Origin: an uncultured Clostridium sp.
GTDB lineage: Bacteria; Bacillota; Clostridia; TANB77; CAG-508
DNA length: 38,598 bases
Assembly: GCA_930991035.1 (NCBI GenBank)
Contig: CAKNRV010000010.1
Coordinates: forward strand, 1-38,598
Reading direction: 5' to 3'
How positions within the stretch are numbered: position 1 is the first letter of the stretch; each line of letters opens with the position of its first letter. Below, one piece after another: positions 1 through 8,758 of this stretch. The notes beneath the pieces were generated by a model. That model was not told the origin of the DNA and did no database searches. It saw only the letters and a list, made by a program, of their open reading frames with translations. The translations under genes were made by a program, and so were the position numbers.

Positions 1-66
1 TTTTTTTTAATTTTTTCAAAAATCTATTGACTTTTCATAGTTGGTCTCCTTATAAGTATTATTTTT

Positions 67-1384
67 CTAGCTATTCATTCCTGCTGTATATCCAGTAGAA
101 TACGCAATCTGCAAATTAAATCCTCCCGTGTAAGCATCTACATCTATTATCTCTCCTGCAAAATATAGTCCTTTTACAAGTTTTGATTCCATCGTTTTAG
201 GATTTATTTCTTTTATATTAATTCCTCCAGAAGTCACAATTGCTTCTTCTATTGGTCTAAATCCGTCTAGTTTTATTTCAAAGTTTTTTAATATTTTTAC
301 AAGTTTTTCTCTTTCTTTTTTGGTTATTTCATTTACTTTTTTGTTTGGATTAATTCCAGATAAACTAATTACTACATCTATCATTTTTTGTGGCAATAGT
401 TTTTCTAAACTATTTTTAAATTGTTTATTTTTCTCTTGGCTAAAGTCTCTTAAAATTCTTTCGTCTAACTTTTCTTCTGTAAGAGCTGGCTTTAGGTCAA
501 TTGATAAAACAATGTTACCGTTTTTTAGCAATTCGTCTACATTTTTATACCTAAGTAAGTGTGCAGAACCACTTAAAATGGTTGGTCCTGATACTCCAAA
601 ATGAGTAAATAGCATTTCTCCAAAGTCTTCATATATTACTTTGTTTTTTACACTATCTTTTATTTTTATTTTGACATTTCTTAAACTTAATCCCTGCATT
701 TGTTTGCATTGTTCTAGTCCTTCTCCTCTTTTTGCAGTAAGTGGAACTAGTGACGGTCTTATTTTACTTATACTATGTCCGAAGTTTTTCTGCTAATTTA
801 TATCCATCTCCAGTTGAGCCTGTTCCTGGATAGCTTTTTCCGCCTGTTGCCAATATTACTTTGTCTGCCAAAATAGTTTTGGTTTTTCCATCTATACTGA
901 CTTTTACTCCGTAGACAAATGATTCTTGCTTTTTTCCGTTCTCATTTTCTTTATTTTCGTCTATATCCTTACAATCTACTAATATTTCTTCAACTTTTGC
1001 ATTTAAAATTATTTCAACATCTAGCTTTTTTAAAACTCTAATCAATGCTTTTTGCACATCTTGAGATTTATCAGAAACTGGAAATACTCTATTTCCTCTT
1101 TCTACCTTTGTAGTAACTCCTTCTTTTTCTAGTAATTCTATTATATCGTGGTTGTTAAAATTATTAAAGCTACTGAACATAAACATACCATTACCTGGTA
1201 TGTTTTTTATAAAATCTTCAATTGGTAAACTGCTTGTTATATTGCATCTTCCTTTTCCTGTTATAAGCAGTTTTTTCCCAAGCATATTCATTTTTTCTAA
1301 AATGGTTACGTCGTTTCCGTTTTGTGCAGAGGAAATAGCGGCTAACATTCCTGCTGGTCCTCCTCCAATTACTAGTACTTTCAT
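67..1384 (-). pseudogene. HI0933/YhiN-family FAD-dependent oxidoreductase, split by a frameshift
   Basis: This is a predicted cytosolic flavoprotein of the HI0933/YhiN (BaiN-like) family, whose substrate is poorly known. The N-terminal piece (773-1384) starts with a Rossmann dinucleotide motif (VIGGGPAGMLAA) and the family motif GKGRCNIT. The C-terminal piece (67-about 780) carries the closing FAD-contact region with FAGEIIDVDAYTGGFN. The first frame stops at 773, just after LAEKLRT. Removing one base near 781 gives LAEKLGHSISKIRPSLVPL, which is what the family has there, and the reading then continues to 67. The full product would be about 438 residues, the normal family length. So a single +1 frameshift (or -2) interrupts an otherwise intact gene; it may be a true mutation or a sequencing/assembly error. 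It is the last gene seen of the minus-strand operon. Confidence 0.88.
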
Positions 1385-1422
1385 TTTTTTACTCCTGTTT
1401 TTATCACATCTTTATATCAATT

Positions 1423-1629
1423 TTAACTATATCTTCTATTAATATTAAAATCTATTATATCTTTATCAATTTCAACTAAATAAATATGTCCTCTGGCCAT
1501 ACTATCATATTCATCTTTTATAAGATAATTTTTAATTTCTGTATTAGACTTTTTAATAAAGATTATCCCAGCTAATATAACTATACAAATTATAATTATT
1601 GATATGATTATTATAAATTTTTTCCCCAT
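1423..1629 (-). CDS. Small single-pass membrane protein, unknown function
   Basis: I do not recognise this 68-residue protein. It starts MGKKF and continues directly into one long hydrophobic segment (about residues 5-26, almost only Ile, Val and Leu) followed by a Lys-rich stop-transfer stretch and a polar tail of about 40 residues, so it should be a single-pass protein; which side the tail faces is uncertain. The start is supported by an AAAGGAA ribosome binding site about nine bases upstream. It lies 17 bases after the methionine gamma-lyase-like gene and 38 bases before the flavoprotein, on the same strand, so it is probably co-transcribed with them. No motif points to a function. Confidence 0.6.
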   Translation of the reverse strand: MGKKFIIIISIIIICIVILAGIIFIKKSNTEIKNYLIKDEYDSMARGHIYLVEIDKDIIDFNINRRYS

Positions 1630-1646
1630 TTTTACGTTTTCCTTTA

Positions 1647-2891
1647 CTACTCCATATTTTGTATTGCTTTTAAAACTCCCAACTTTCCATACTCATAAGT
1701 AAGTCCACCTTGCATAAACGCTGTATACGGTGGTCTGATTGGTCCATCACAAGATAGTTCTATTGAAGAACCTTGTGTAAATGCTCCTGCTGCCATAATT
1801 ACTTTGTCTGTATAGCCAGGCATATCCCAAGGTTCTGGAATTGAATTTGAATCTATTGGTGAACCCATTTGTATTCCTTGACAAAATTTTATAAGCTTAT
1901 TTTCGTCTTGGAAATTTATATTCTGCACAATGTCTGCACGTTCTTCGTCAAATTTTGGTTCTACGTCGTATCCTAATTTTTCTAACATTCTACTTGCAAA
2001 TACTGCTGTCTTTACGCTACTCGCTACCACAGAAGGTGCAAAGAACAATCCTTGCAATATAGATTTAGTAATTCCAAGTGATGGTCCTACTTCTTTTCCT
2101 TCTCCTGGAGCTGTTAGTCTTTCTGCTGCTAAATTTACCAAGTCTTTTCTTCCTGCTATGTATGCTCCATTTGGTGCAATTCCTCCACCAAGGTTTTTTA
2201 TTAGTGACCCCACTATTACATCTGCCCCTACTTCCAATGGTTCTTTTTTGTTTACAAATTCGCAATAGCAGTTATCTATCATTATTATTACGTCTTTGTC
2301 AAATTTTCTTATATGTTTTATTACTTTTTCTACGTCACCTATTTTTATGCTTTTTCTTGTGCTATATCCTTTAGAACGTTGTATTTCAATTAGTTTTACT
2401 TTAGATTGTTTCAATCTTTTTTCTATTGCATCATAATCAAAATCATTGTTTACTAAGTCTATTTTTTCAAAATTTACTCCAAAAGATTTTAAAGAACTAG
2501 GATTTTCTGCAATTCCTATTACTTCGTCTAAAGTATCATAAGGTTTTCCTGTAATACTAAGCATTGTGTCTCCTGGGCGTAAAAATGCAAATAATGCTAC
2601 TGTTAGCGCGTGCGTTCCAGATATAAATTGTCCTCTTACTAAGCTGTCTTCTGCTCCAAGTACTTCTGCAAATACTTTCTCTGTTGTGTCTCTTCCTATG
2701 TCGCCATATCCATATCCTGTTGTTTGGTTAAAGTGCATATCAGAAATGTTATTGTTTTGAAATGCCATTAGTACTTTTAATGAATTATATTCACATACTT
2801 CATTTATTTTTTCAAATACTGGCTTTATTTCTTTTTCTACTTCATTTGCTAAATTAATTATTTTATCAGATATTCCAAATTTGCTATACAT
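1647..2891 (-). CDS. Methionine gamma-lyase-like PLP enzyme (aluminium resistance protein family, YnbB-like)
   Basis: This 414-residue protein belongs to the PLP-dependent fold-type I family PF06838, annotated as methionine gamma-lyase family or 'aluminium resistance protein' (YnbB in Bacillus). The whole length matches the family: N-terminal NNISDMHFNQTTGYGYGDIG, the cofactor region RGQFISGTHALTVALFA near residues 85-100, and the probable PLP lysine in SLIKNLGGGIAP near residue 230. By family it should cleave or rearrange a sulfur-containing amino acid, but the physiological substrate is not established. It acts in the cytosol. It sits 16 bases after the WG-repeat gene in the same operon. 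In many Firmicutes the gene lies elsewhere (near hfq/miaA or glnR), so the partners here say little about its role. Confidence 0.88.
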   Translation of the reverse strand: MYSKFGISDKIINLANEVEKEIKPVFEKINEVCEYNSLKVLMAFQNNNISDMHFNQTTGYGYGDIGRDTTEKVFAEVLGAEDSLVRGQFISGTHALTVALFAFLRPGDTMLSITGKPYDTLDEVIGIAENPSSLKSFGVNFEKIDLVNNDFDYDAIEKRLKQSKVKLIEIQRSKGYSTRKSIKIGDVEKVIKHIRKFDKDVIIMIDNCYCEFVNKKEPLEVGADVIVGSLIKNLGGGIAPNGAYIAGRKDLVNLAAERLTAPGEGKEVGPSLGITKSILQGLFFAPSVVASSVKTAVFASRMLEKLGYDVEPKFDEERADIVQNINFQDENKLIKFCQGIQMGSPIDSNSIPEPWDMPGYTDKVIMAAGAFTQGSSIELSCDGPIRPPYTAFMQGGLTYEYGKLGVLKAIQNME

Positions 2892-2907
2892 TATTTGCTC
2901 CTCCTAC

Positions 2908-4662
2908 TTATTCTTCATTTACTTTATCAGTAAAATAGTCATTTCCATACCATTCTTCTGACCTATAATATTTTCCTATAAATGTTGGGCTTGCACTTTC
3001 TAACTCATAAATTGGCTCTTGTATTATTTCTCCATTTGAGTTTATTACTCCCCATTTACCGTCTAATTTTATTCCCGCAAATCCATATTCATTAAATTCT
3101 GTAACCATATCATAAGTATTTTGTACTACTACATTACCATCTTTATCAACAAATCCCCATTTGTCATTAATTTTTTTTGCAAATAGTGTGTTATTAGGGA
3201 ATATTTCTTGTGCTGTCTTTTCATTTCCAGAGTAGTCAAAATATCTATTTTCTGTTTCTGAATATAGTCTTACGTAGTTATCTGCTATTTGAATTTCTGC
3301 CTCATCCATTGTTGCTACAATTTGCATATCCTTATTTATTAAACTTATTGTATTTGTACTTGAAATATTAGCTTGTATTAAGTCAGTATTATCTAGTTTA
3401 AATATGCTATTATATCTTAATTCTACCAAGGATTTGCCAGATAAATCTATTATTCCGTTATTATTGTAGTTTGCTACTATATAATAGTTGTTGTCTAATT
3501 CTTCTATATATGTGTAACTTCTGTCTATTACAACATTTCCATTATTGTCGATAATTCTATAAATTGCATCTTCGCTATTATCATAAACAATGCTATGTTC
3601 ACCGTCTTTTGTTGGCATTCTAGCAATATATCCGTCAGTAACCTCATTACCATTTAGGTCTATTACTTTATTTGTTCCATTTTCTACCACATCCAAATAT
3701 ATTCCACCAAATGTAATTTCGTCATAAACAGTGTCTATTACTATGTTTCCTTTTTCGTCAGCAATGCCTTGCTTACCATTACGTTGTATTAAAAACACAT
3801 TATTATATGCATTATAATGTATATCTTCATACGCAAAATCTAGTATCTCTTTTTTATTCCTTAGCAATCCTGCTTGTCCGTTTTCGAATGCAATTAAGTA
3901 GATATTGTTATCGTCTTCTATTTCTGTAACTCTTTCTATTTGTGTGTATTCTGTCTTTAAAATGGTATCTCCTTTGTAATCTATATATCCGTATCTATAC
4001 CCTTCCTCTTCTCTAGTACATACAATAAATCCCGTTTTTTGGTATTTTGTATCCACATTATAGTAATTATCTACTGCTATATTATCATATTCTGGTTTTA
4101 TTACTTCTACGCCATTTAGATTTATAATTCCTTGCTTGCCATCAATCGTTACTAAAAACATACCTTCTTTATATGTTACGGCTGATATATCGTCATATAT
4201 TGGATCTGTAACTTCTTTACCATCTATATTAATCAATCCGTATTTTCCATCTTTTTTATATTTTAATACAGTTTTTTCAAATGGAATTCCGTCTTTTGTT
4301 GTTGCTGTTGGTATTGCTTGTACGCTTTCATATCCAGTAAATATTTGTTCCCTTTTTTCATTTAAAACCTTTGTTTCAAACTCTTTTGTTTCTGTATTAT
4401 AATTTGACATACAAACAAAAATTGGTTTTGCAGGATTTGGTATTTGTATAACATCATAATTTGGCTCTATTATTATATTTCCGCTTCCATCTATTATTCC
4501 ATATCTATTATCAATATTTATTGTATTGTATTCAATATGAGACACTTCTTCTATATCATATACATACTTTGCTCTTTTAGTTAACCATAATGTTAAAATA
4601 GTTGCCAATACAATAATTACTAAGATTACAACAATTAATATTACTAATTTCTTTTTATTCAT
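2908..4662 (-). CDS. WG-repeat protein with N-terminal membrane anchor
   Basis: The protein has a short Lys-rich start (MNKKK), one strong transmembrane segment (about residues 6-28) and then about 550 residues of WG repeats, probably outside the cell. At least eight repeats can be read, with cores such as KYGLINIDGKEVTDPIYDDI, KQGIINLNGVEVIKPEYD, KWGFVDKDGNVVVQNTYD and KWGVINSNGEIIQEPIYE. WG repeats form beta-rich solenoid-like structures of unknown ligand. I chose the ATG at 4662 rather than the one at 4698, because the ribosome binding site AAAGGAG lies between them and because the upstream 12 codons fall inside a repeated intergenic element (see 4681-4756). It is located 77 bases after the CNNM protein gene in the same operon. 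Confidence 0.85.
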   Translation of the reverse strand: MNKKKLVILIVVILVIIVLATILTLWLTKRAKYVYDIEEVSHIEYNTINIDNRYGIIDGSGNIIIEPNYDVIQIPNPAKPIFVCMSNYNTETKEFETKVLNEKREQIFTGYESVQAIPTATTKDGIPFEKTVLKYKKDGKYGLINIDGKEVTDPIYDDISAVTYKEGMFLVTIDGKQGIINLNGVEVIKPEYDNIAVDNYYNVDTKYQKTGFIVCTREEEGYRYGYIDYKGDTILKTEYTQIERVTEIEDDNNIYLIAFENGQAGLLRNKKEILDFAYEDIHYNAYNNVFLIQRNGKQGIADEKGNIVIDTVYDEITFGGIYLDVVENGTNKVIDLNGNEVTDGYIARMPTKDGEHSIVYDNSEDAIYRIIDNNGNVVIDRSYTYIEELDNNYYIVANYNNNGIIDLSGKSLVELRYNSIFKLDNTDLIQANISSTNTISLINKDMQIVATMDEAEIQIADNYVRLYSETENRYFDYSGNEKTAQEIFPNNTLFAKKINDKWGFVDKDGNVVVQNTYDMVTEFNEYGFAGIKLDGKWGVINSNGEIIQEPIYELESASPTFIGKYYRSEEWYGNDYFTDKVNEE

Positions 4663-4680
4663 TAATTTTTTCGCTCCTTT

Positions 4681-4756
4681 GTTATACTTTTTATACATTC
4701 ATTAAATTTCAAATGATGTTTGTTAGCCACCAGTTGTAATTATTTTTCAACCTCAT
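4681..4756 (-). repeat. Intergenic repeat, copy A (partner at 12345-12420)
   Basis: Read on the minus strand, the first 23 bases (4734-4756) are identical to 12398-12420, and the next approximately 55 bases remain alignable with the second copy with many substitutions but hardly any gaps (for example AAATTTAAT is shared in register). Both copies begin inside the 3' end of one gene and run to just before the ribosome binding site of the next minus-strand gene. Both can be read as a short peptide starting MRLKNNYN, stopping after 15 codons here and 11 codons in copy B. The boundaries are approximate. Confidence 0.6.
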
Positions 4757-6056
4757 CCTCTTCTTTATTCATATTCTTGCAAACCTTGACATATTTAATT
4801 CTCTTATCTTCCATTTCTTCCACTTTATATGTTAGATTGTCGTCTTCTATTACAGGATGTTCATTTTCGTCTGGAATTCTGCCTAATCTATCCAGCAAAT
4901 ATCCTGATAATGTTTCATAATCTCCTTCTGGTATTTCCACATTAAACAATTTCTTTATCTCATAAGAAGTTAATGTCCCACTCAATATAAATGTATTGTC
5001 GTCAATTTTTTTAATATCTGGATCTTCTTCGTCGTATTCGTCCAAAATGTTTCCAACAAGCTCTTCTATAATATCTTCCATCGTAATTAGTCCTGCTGTT
5101 CCGCCATATTCGTCGATTGCGATAGCCATCTGAACTTTATTTTGTTGCATTTCTTTAAATAATTCGTCAATATCCTTAGACTCTGGAACAAAATATGGTT
5201 CTCTCATTATTTTTTTTATATCAATCGGCTCTTTGTTTTTTAAAGGTTTAATTATATCTTTTATAAATAAAATCCCTTTTATATCGTCTATACTCTCTTC
5301 ATACACAGGTATTCTACTATATTTAAACTCGTCCATCTCGTCTAATAAGTCTTTTACATTGTCATTTATATCAATTGCATAAATAGCTGTTCTTGGGGTC
5401 ATTACTTCTGAAACAATAATATCATTGAACTCAAAAACATTATTTAATAGTTGTCTTTCACCTTTTTCTATTGTGCCTTTTTCTTCCCCTTGGTCAATCA
5501 TCATTTTTATTTCTTCTTCTGTGACAACTTCTTCCTCCGCTTCACCTACGCCAAAAATTTTAGAAACCATATTGGTTGAAAATGTTAGTAATTTTACAAA
5601 TGGAGCTGTAATTATTGATATTGCTCTTATAACTCCAATAGTTCCATATGCTACTTTTTCGTAATATTTCATTGCTAATCTTTTTGGTACCAATTCTCCA
5701 AATACTAGTGTAAAGAATGATAAAATAATTGTAATTATAACTATTGCAATTCCATTCCATATTTCTACACTAATAAATGGCATCCATTCATTAAGTACCG
5801 GTGCTAATTTGTCTGCAAATGCATCTGAAGCAAATGCGCTTGATAAAAATCCTGCAAAAGTTATACCTATTTGTATTGTTGCTAAAAATTTGCTTGGAGA
5901 TTTTAACATTTTTAAAATTTGCTTTGATTTTTTATTTCCTTCTTTAGCATCTCTTTCAATTTTTGTATCATTTAAAGATATAAAAGCTATTTCTGTGGCA
6001 GCAAAATATGCATTTAATAAAATCAGAATTACTAAAACCAGTATTTGACCTAACAT
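4740..6056 (-). CDS. CNNM/CorC (hemolysin C-type) membrane protein with CBS pair
   Basis: This 438-residue protein has the standard three-part build of the UPF0053/HlyC-CorC family: an N-terminal DUF21 (CNNM) membrane domain with about four hydrophobic segments (residues about 3-23, 60-85, 95-120, 135-160), a CBS-domain pair (about 205-330, with VMTPRTAIYAID and the second block FVPESKDIDELFKEM) and a C-terminal CorC/HlyC transporter-associated domain (about 345-425, GDYETLSGYLLDRLGRIP). Related proteins take part in Mg2+/Co2+ export or resistance; 'hemolysin' is historical. It is the first gene of the 67-6056 operon and follows a good promoter (6129-6157). Its last codons overlap the repeated element 4734-4756. 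Confidence 0.9.
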   Translation of the reverse strand: MLGQILVLVILILLNAYFAATEIAFISLNDTKIERDAKEGNKKSKQILKMLKSPSKFLATIQIGITFAGFLSSAFASDAFADKLAPVLNEWMPFISVEIWNGIAIVIITIILSFFTLVFGELVPKRLAMKYYEKVAYGTIGVIRAISIITAPFVKLLTFSTNMVSKIFGVGEAEEEVVTEEEIKMMIDQGEEKGTIEKGERQLLNNVFEFNDIIVSEVMTPRTAIYAIDINDNVKDLLDEMDEFKYSRIPVYEESIDDIKGILFIKDIIKPLKNKEPIDIKKIMREPYFVPESKDIDELFKEMQQNKVQMAIAIDEYGGTAGLITMEDIIEELVGNILDEYDEEDPDIKKIDDNTFILSGTLTSYEIKKLFNVEIPEGDYETLSGYLLDRLGRIPDENEHPVIEDDNLTYKVEEMEDKRIKYVKVCKNMNKEEDEVEK

Positions 6057-6128
6057 TTATAAATTCCCTTCTTTTATAAAATTTTCATAATATTTATTAT
6101 GTGCTAAATTTATATTTTTACATATAAT

Positions 6129-6157
6129 ATCATAATTTATTTGGTTTACAATGTCAA
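6129..6157 (-). promoter_or_regulatory. Promoter for the CNNM/WG-repeat operon
   Basis: On the minus strand there is a perfect -35 TTGACA (6152-6157), a 17-base spacer and -10 TATGAT (6129-6134), about 70 bases upstream of the ATG at 6056. It lies directly after the terminator of the preceding unit, as expected for a new transcription start. Confidence 0.7.
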
Positions 6158-6189
6158 GAAATTCCAGAAAATAAACTATGAATTGTCAC

Positions 6190-6221
6190 AAAAAGAAATA
6201 GCTAAAGAGCTATTTCTTTTT
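6190..6221 (-). terminator. Intrinsic terminator after the TQXA surface-protein gene
   Basis: Perfect 14-bp stem AAAAAGAAATAGCT / AGCTATTTCTTTTT with a four-base loop (6204-6207). The A/T ends give a U-tract in either direction. It is 50 bases downstream of the stop codon of the surface-protein gene that ends at 6273. Confidence 0.85.
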
Positions 6222-6272
6222 GCAAATTAAAATTTTTTCTTCAAAGGACTTTATGTCTGTTTTAAACTTATT

Positions 6273-7547
6273 TTAAAAACCTGTTCTAGGTAGATTTACT
6301 TCTTTTGTTCCTACTACTGTTTTGTCTGCATCTTCTACTTGCTTTTCTTCATCTTCTGGTTCTTTATAATTGTTTACATTTACAACATATTTCTGGTTTA
6401 GTTCTACATCTATTTCAATTAATTCGTCATACATTGTATATCCATCTGGAGATTTTATTTCTTGTATGTAGTATTTTCCAGGTAAGATGTTTTCTACTGT
6501 TGCTATTCCACTTTCGTTTGTTGTTACATCAGAATATACAATTTCTTTATTTGCATTTAATATATTGAATTTTGCATTATTTAATGATTCAGCTGTTTCT
6601 GCATCTTTTTTTACAATTTCAATTTTTGTTGTATTTGCTAAGTATTTTGCTTTTAAAGTTGCATTTTCGAATTCATAAAAACCTGCTACTAATGCATAAC
6701 TTTGTTTTGAACTATCTCCTGAATCTCCATATAAAACTGGCATTGTTCTCATATCTGCTGTTACTTCTATTTCAAATTCTCCAGCTTTGTCCATTTCTGA
6801 TATAGGTATTAAAATTTTAAACTTTTCTCCAGTTTTAAATTCTTGCTTTTCAACATTTTTTTCGTCTGTTACTTTAACATTTTCTATTTCAACATTATTT
6901 AATTGTACACTATATTTAGTGCTACTTACATTTGTTGTAACATAAAATGTTTTAGAAGCATACTCTGGATTTATTTCATCCATTTCCCACTTTTCGTCAT
7001 TTGTTTTTACATTTACAATTGAAACTGGTTTAGTGTCAGTTGAAGTTCTAGCTATTTGAGAAAGTTTTTCTGCTGCTGCTATAACTCTATCTCCTTGCTC
7101 ATTTATTCCTTCAAAGTCGTCCCAATCATAATGATACATCGCATCATATACAGCCATTTTTGTTACTGCAAATGCCTCTTTTGAGCCAACCACTCCAAGC
7201 TGTGTTGGTGTTTTAAATGGATATCCATTAGTTACTGCTCTCCATATCTGGTTGTTGTTTACTATTTTATCTACGCTTACAGTATAGCCTCCTCCAGATT
7301 GTGTTACTCCTGGTAAGGTTCTATCTAAGCAATATGCTGGATACTCCACTCCGTCCTTTTCATATACTACATACTCTACACCTACAAGAGCTCCTTGATA
7401 TTTAAAGCATACTAATTCTCCTTTTGAGAACAAATCTGCTTCGTCAATTATATATGTTGCTGCATTTGATGTATTTGTAAATATACAAAAAGTTGTAAGT
7501 AATGTAATCATAACTAGCGTTATAGATATAATATTTTTTATTTTCAC
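6273..7547 (-). CDS. Secreted surface protein: TQXA (thioester-type) domain plus SpaA-like domain, ends at LPRTGF
   Basis: Order of parts (numbered from the ATG at 7559): signal peptide to about residue 33 (TNTSNA), TQXA-type domain about 40-150 with YPAYCLDR (Cys77), a middle beta-rich part, a SpaA/prealbumin-like domain about 315-400 (IEIVKKDAET, AKFNI, KYYIQEIKSPDGY, the usual isopeptide-forming Lys and Glu sites), then a short acidic linker and LPRTGF followed by the stop. Two oddities: the motif expected to hold the thioester glutamine (TQxA) reads TKMA at 133-136, and there is no hydrophobic segment or charged tail after the sortase motif. I favour the GTG at 7547: the ATG at 7559 touches its AAGGA site, while the GTG has more suitable spacing and gives a normal signal peptide. 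It is downstream of a sortase gene, probably its processing enzyme. Confidence 0.85.
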   Translation of the reverse strand: MKIKNIISITLVMITLLTTFCIFTNTSNAATYIIDEADLFSKGELVCFKYQGALVGVEYVVYEKDGVEYPAYCLDRTLPGVTQSGGGYTVSVDKIVNNNQIWRAVTNGYPFKTPTQLGVVGSKEAFAVTKMAVYDAMYHYDWDDFEGINEQGDRVIAAAEKLSQIARTSTDTKPVSIVNVKTNDEKWEMDEINPEYASKTFYVTTNVSSTKYSVQLNNVEIENVKVTDEKNVEKQEFKTGEKFKILIPISEMDKAGEFEIEVTADMRTMPVLYGDSGDSSKQSYALVAGFYEFENATLKAKYLANTTKIEIVKKDAETAESLNNAKFNILNANKEIVYSDVTTNESGIATVENILPGKYYIQEIKSPDGYTMYDELIEIDVELNQKYVVNVNNYKEPEDEEKQVEDADKTVVGTKEVNLPRTGF

Positions 7548-7572
7548 GTCTAAAATCATTCCTTGTAAATAT

Positions 7573-7607
7573 ATTTAGGTTTTTAAAATAGGTTTTACCT
7601 ATAAACC
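7573..7607 (-). promoter_or_regulatory. Repeated 5'-leader element, copy 1
   Basis: On the minus strand this reads GGTTTATAGGTAAAACCTAT and then TTTAAAAACCTAAAT. It can fold as a nested hairpin (outer GGTTT/AAACC, inner ATAGGT/ACCTAT with loop AAA) or as an H-type pseudoknot (GGTTT/AAACC and TAGGT/ACCTA). It lies 25 bases upstream of the chosen start of the surface-protein gene. Copies 2 and 3 are at 15589-15619 and 28654-28685. Function unknown; I do not match it to a riboswitch class that I know. Confidence 0.55.
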
Positions 7608-7732
7608 GTTTTGTTCGTGTCAATCCAAAATTTCCTACTGAAAAGAGAAAATCTTAAAATCAACATCAATTTTAGTTGTTTTGTTTATTCTTGTTGTCCA
7701 ATTAATAATTTTTTTGAACTCAAACTATTTTG

Positions 7733-8482
7733 TTAAATTTCAACCGCTTGAACGCACCTCCTATAATCGTGCATATTTTCTACACAAGTTATTAATGTAA
7801 TTCTATTATCTTCTGTATCTTGTATGTAACTCCAATCAGTTTGATGTATAATTTTATTTACAATAACTTTGTATTTTCTTTCTCCGTAATCTGTTGAATA
7901 TATTATTTCGTCTCCTTCTTCTAATTTTTTTATTTCTTGAAAAAAGTTACATCTATATCCTCTATTGTGTCCTGCAAGTGCCACGTTACCATTCCACTTT
8001 GTAGTTTCTGGAAAATGTCCAACTGCTAGTGCCAAAATATCTTGGCTTGTCCCACTTTTTATCGGTGCATCAATATTTATTTTTGGTATCTTTACTCTCC
8101 AAGGATTTTCTTTATCTAAAATCTCTGAAATATCTAATTCTTCTGTATCTTCACTTTGTTCTTGTGTACCTTCTACTTCTTCTATTCTTGTATTTTCGTC
8201 ATATATATCTGCAATTTGCATTGTCTCTAATAAAGTATCTTTTAAATCTGTTGCTCTAAAACTTGCTCTATTTATGCTAGTACTTCGATTACTTTTAGAA
8301 TCAGAATTAAAAGTTTCTATACTTGGAATTTCAAGCGTTGCAGTATATACATTTCTTTTATAGTTAGTATTATTAGTTGCATTTAGCAAACTATAATCAA
8401 GAATAATAAAGAGTATTATGCTTAATGTTACTGTAAAACATACTATAATTTTATTAACATTTCTTTTGCAATACTTTAACAC
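7733..8482 (-). CDS. Sortase (class D-like), membrane-anchored transpeptidase
   Basis: The protein has an N-terminal transmembrane segment (about residues 15-38), a long polar Ser/Thr- and Glu-rich linker (about 45-130) and a C-terminal sortase barrel. The catalytic triad is visible: His in NVALAGHNRG, Cys in ITLITCV and Arg in DYRRCV. By family it cleaves an LPxTG-like motif and transfers the product to a cell-wall amine. The neighbouring downstream gene encodes a protein ending in LPRTGF, its likely substrate. Start: the first possible codon is GTG at 8497, but that codon is itself part of a GGGGGTGAT ribosome binding site, so I prefer the GTG at 8482. No other recognisable domain is present; the linker is unusually long. 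Confidence 0.85.
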   Translation of the reverse strand: MLKYCKRNVNKIIVCFTVTLSIILFIILDYSLLNATNNTNYKRNVYTATLEIPSIETFNSDSKSNRSTSINRASFRATDLKDTLLETMQIADIYDENTRIEEVEGTQEQSEDTEELDISEILDKENPWRVKIPKINIDAPIKSGTSQDILALAVGHFPETTKWNGNVALAGHNRGYRCNFFQEIKKLEEGDEIIYSTDYGERKYKVIVNKIIHQTDWSYIQDTEDNRITLITCVENMHDYRRCVQAVEI

Positions 8483-8655
8483 ATAAACTGTTATCACCCC
8501 CAGTTTATAAATTTGTTGATTAAAACATGGTTCTTTTTTTGTTGGATTGTGTTTTGATTTAATTAAATTATTCTGATTTATTTTTTTGGATTTAAGCTAG
8601 TATTCCGAAAAAAAATTGTTAGAATAAGATAAAAAAATTAATTTTGATAAAATTC

Positions 8656-8684
8656 ATAATAAAAATTGCAATTTTTTATGACAA
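8656..8684 (-). promoter_or_regulatory. Promoter for the sortase/surface-protein unit
   Basis: Minus strand: -35 TTGTCA (8679-8684), 17-base spacer, -10 TATTAT (8656-8661), leaving a leader of about 165 bases before the sortase start. The rest of the 8498-8758 gap holds no gene that I can see. Confidence 0.5.
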
Positions 8685-8714
8685 AATTATTGTACTACAT
8701 TTTCCATAATTTGT

Positions 8715-8754
8715 AAAGAACTTTTCGTCGACAAAATTCGACAAAAAGTTCTTT
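8715..8754 (-). terminator. Long hairpin after the histidine kinase gene (probable terminator)
   Basis: A 17-bp stem (8715-8731 with 8738-8754, one G-U pair) with a six-base loop begins four bases after the kinase stop codon. There is no clear U-tract, so it could also be an mRNA-stabilising hairpin or a binding site; termination is the simplest reading. Confidence 0.55.
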
Positions 8755-8758
8755 AAGC

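Noticed and set aside
2065..2374. Several overlapping frames opposite or within the methionine gamma-lyase-like gene
   Set aside because: All lie inside a gene with full family match; no independent start signals.
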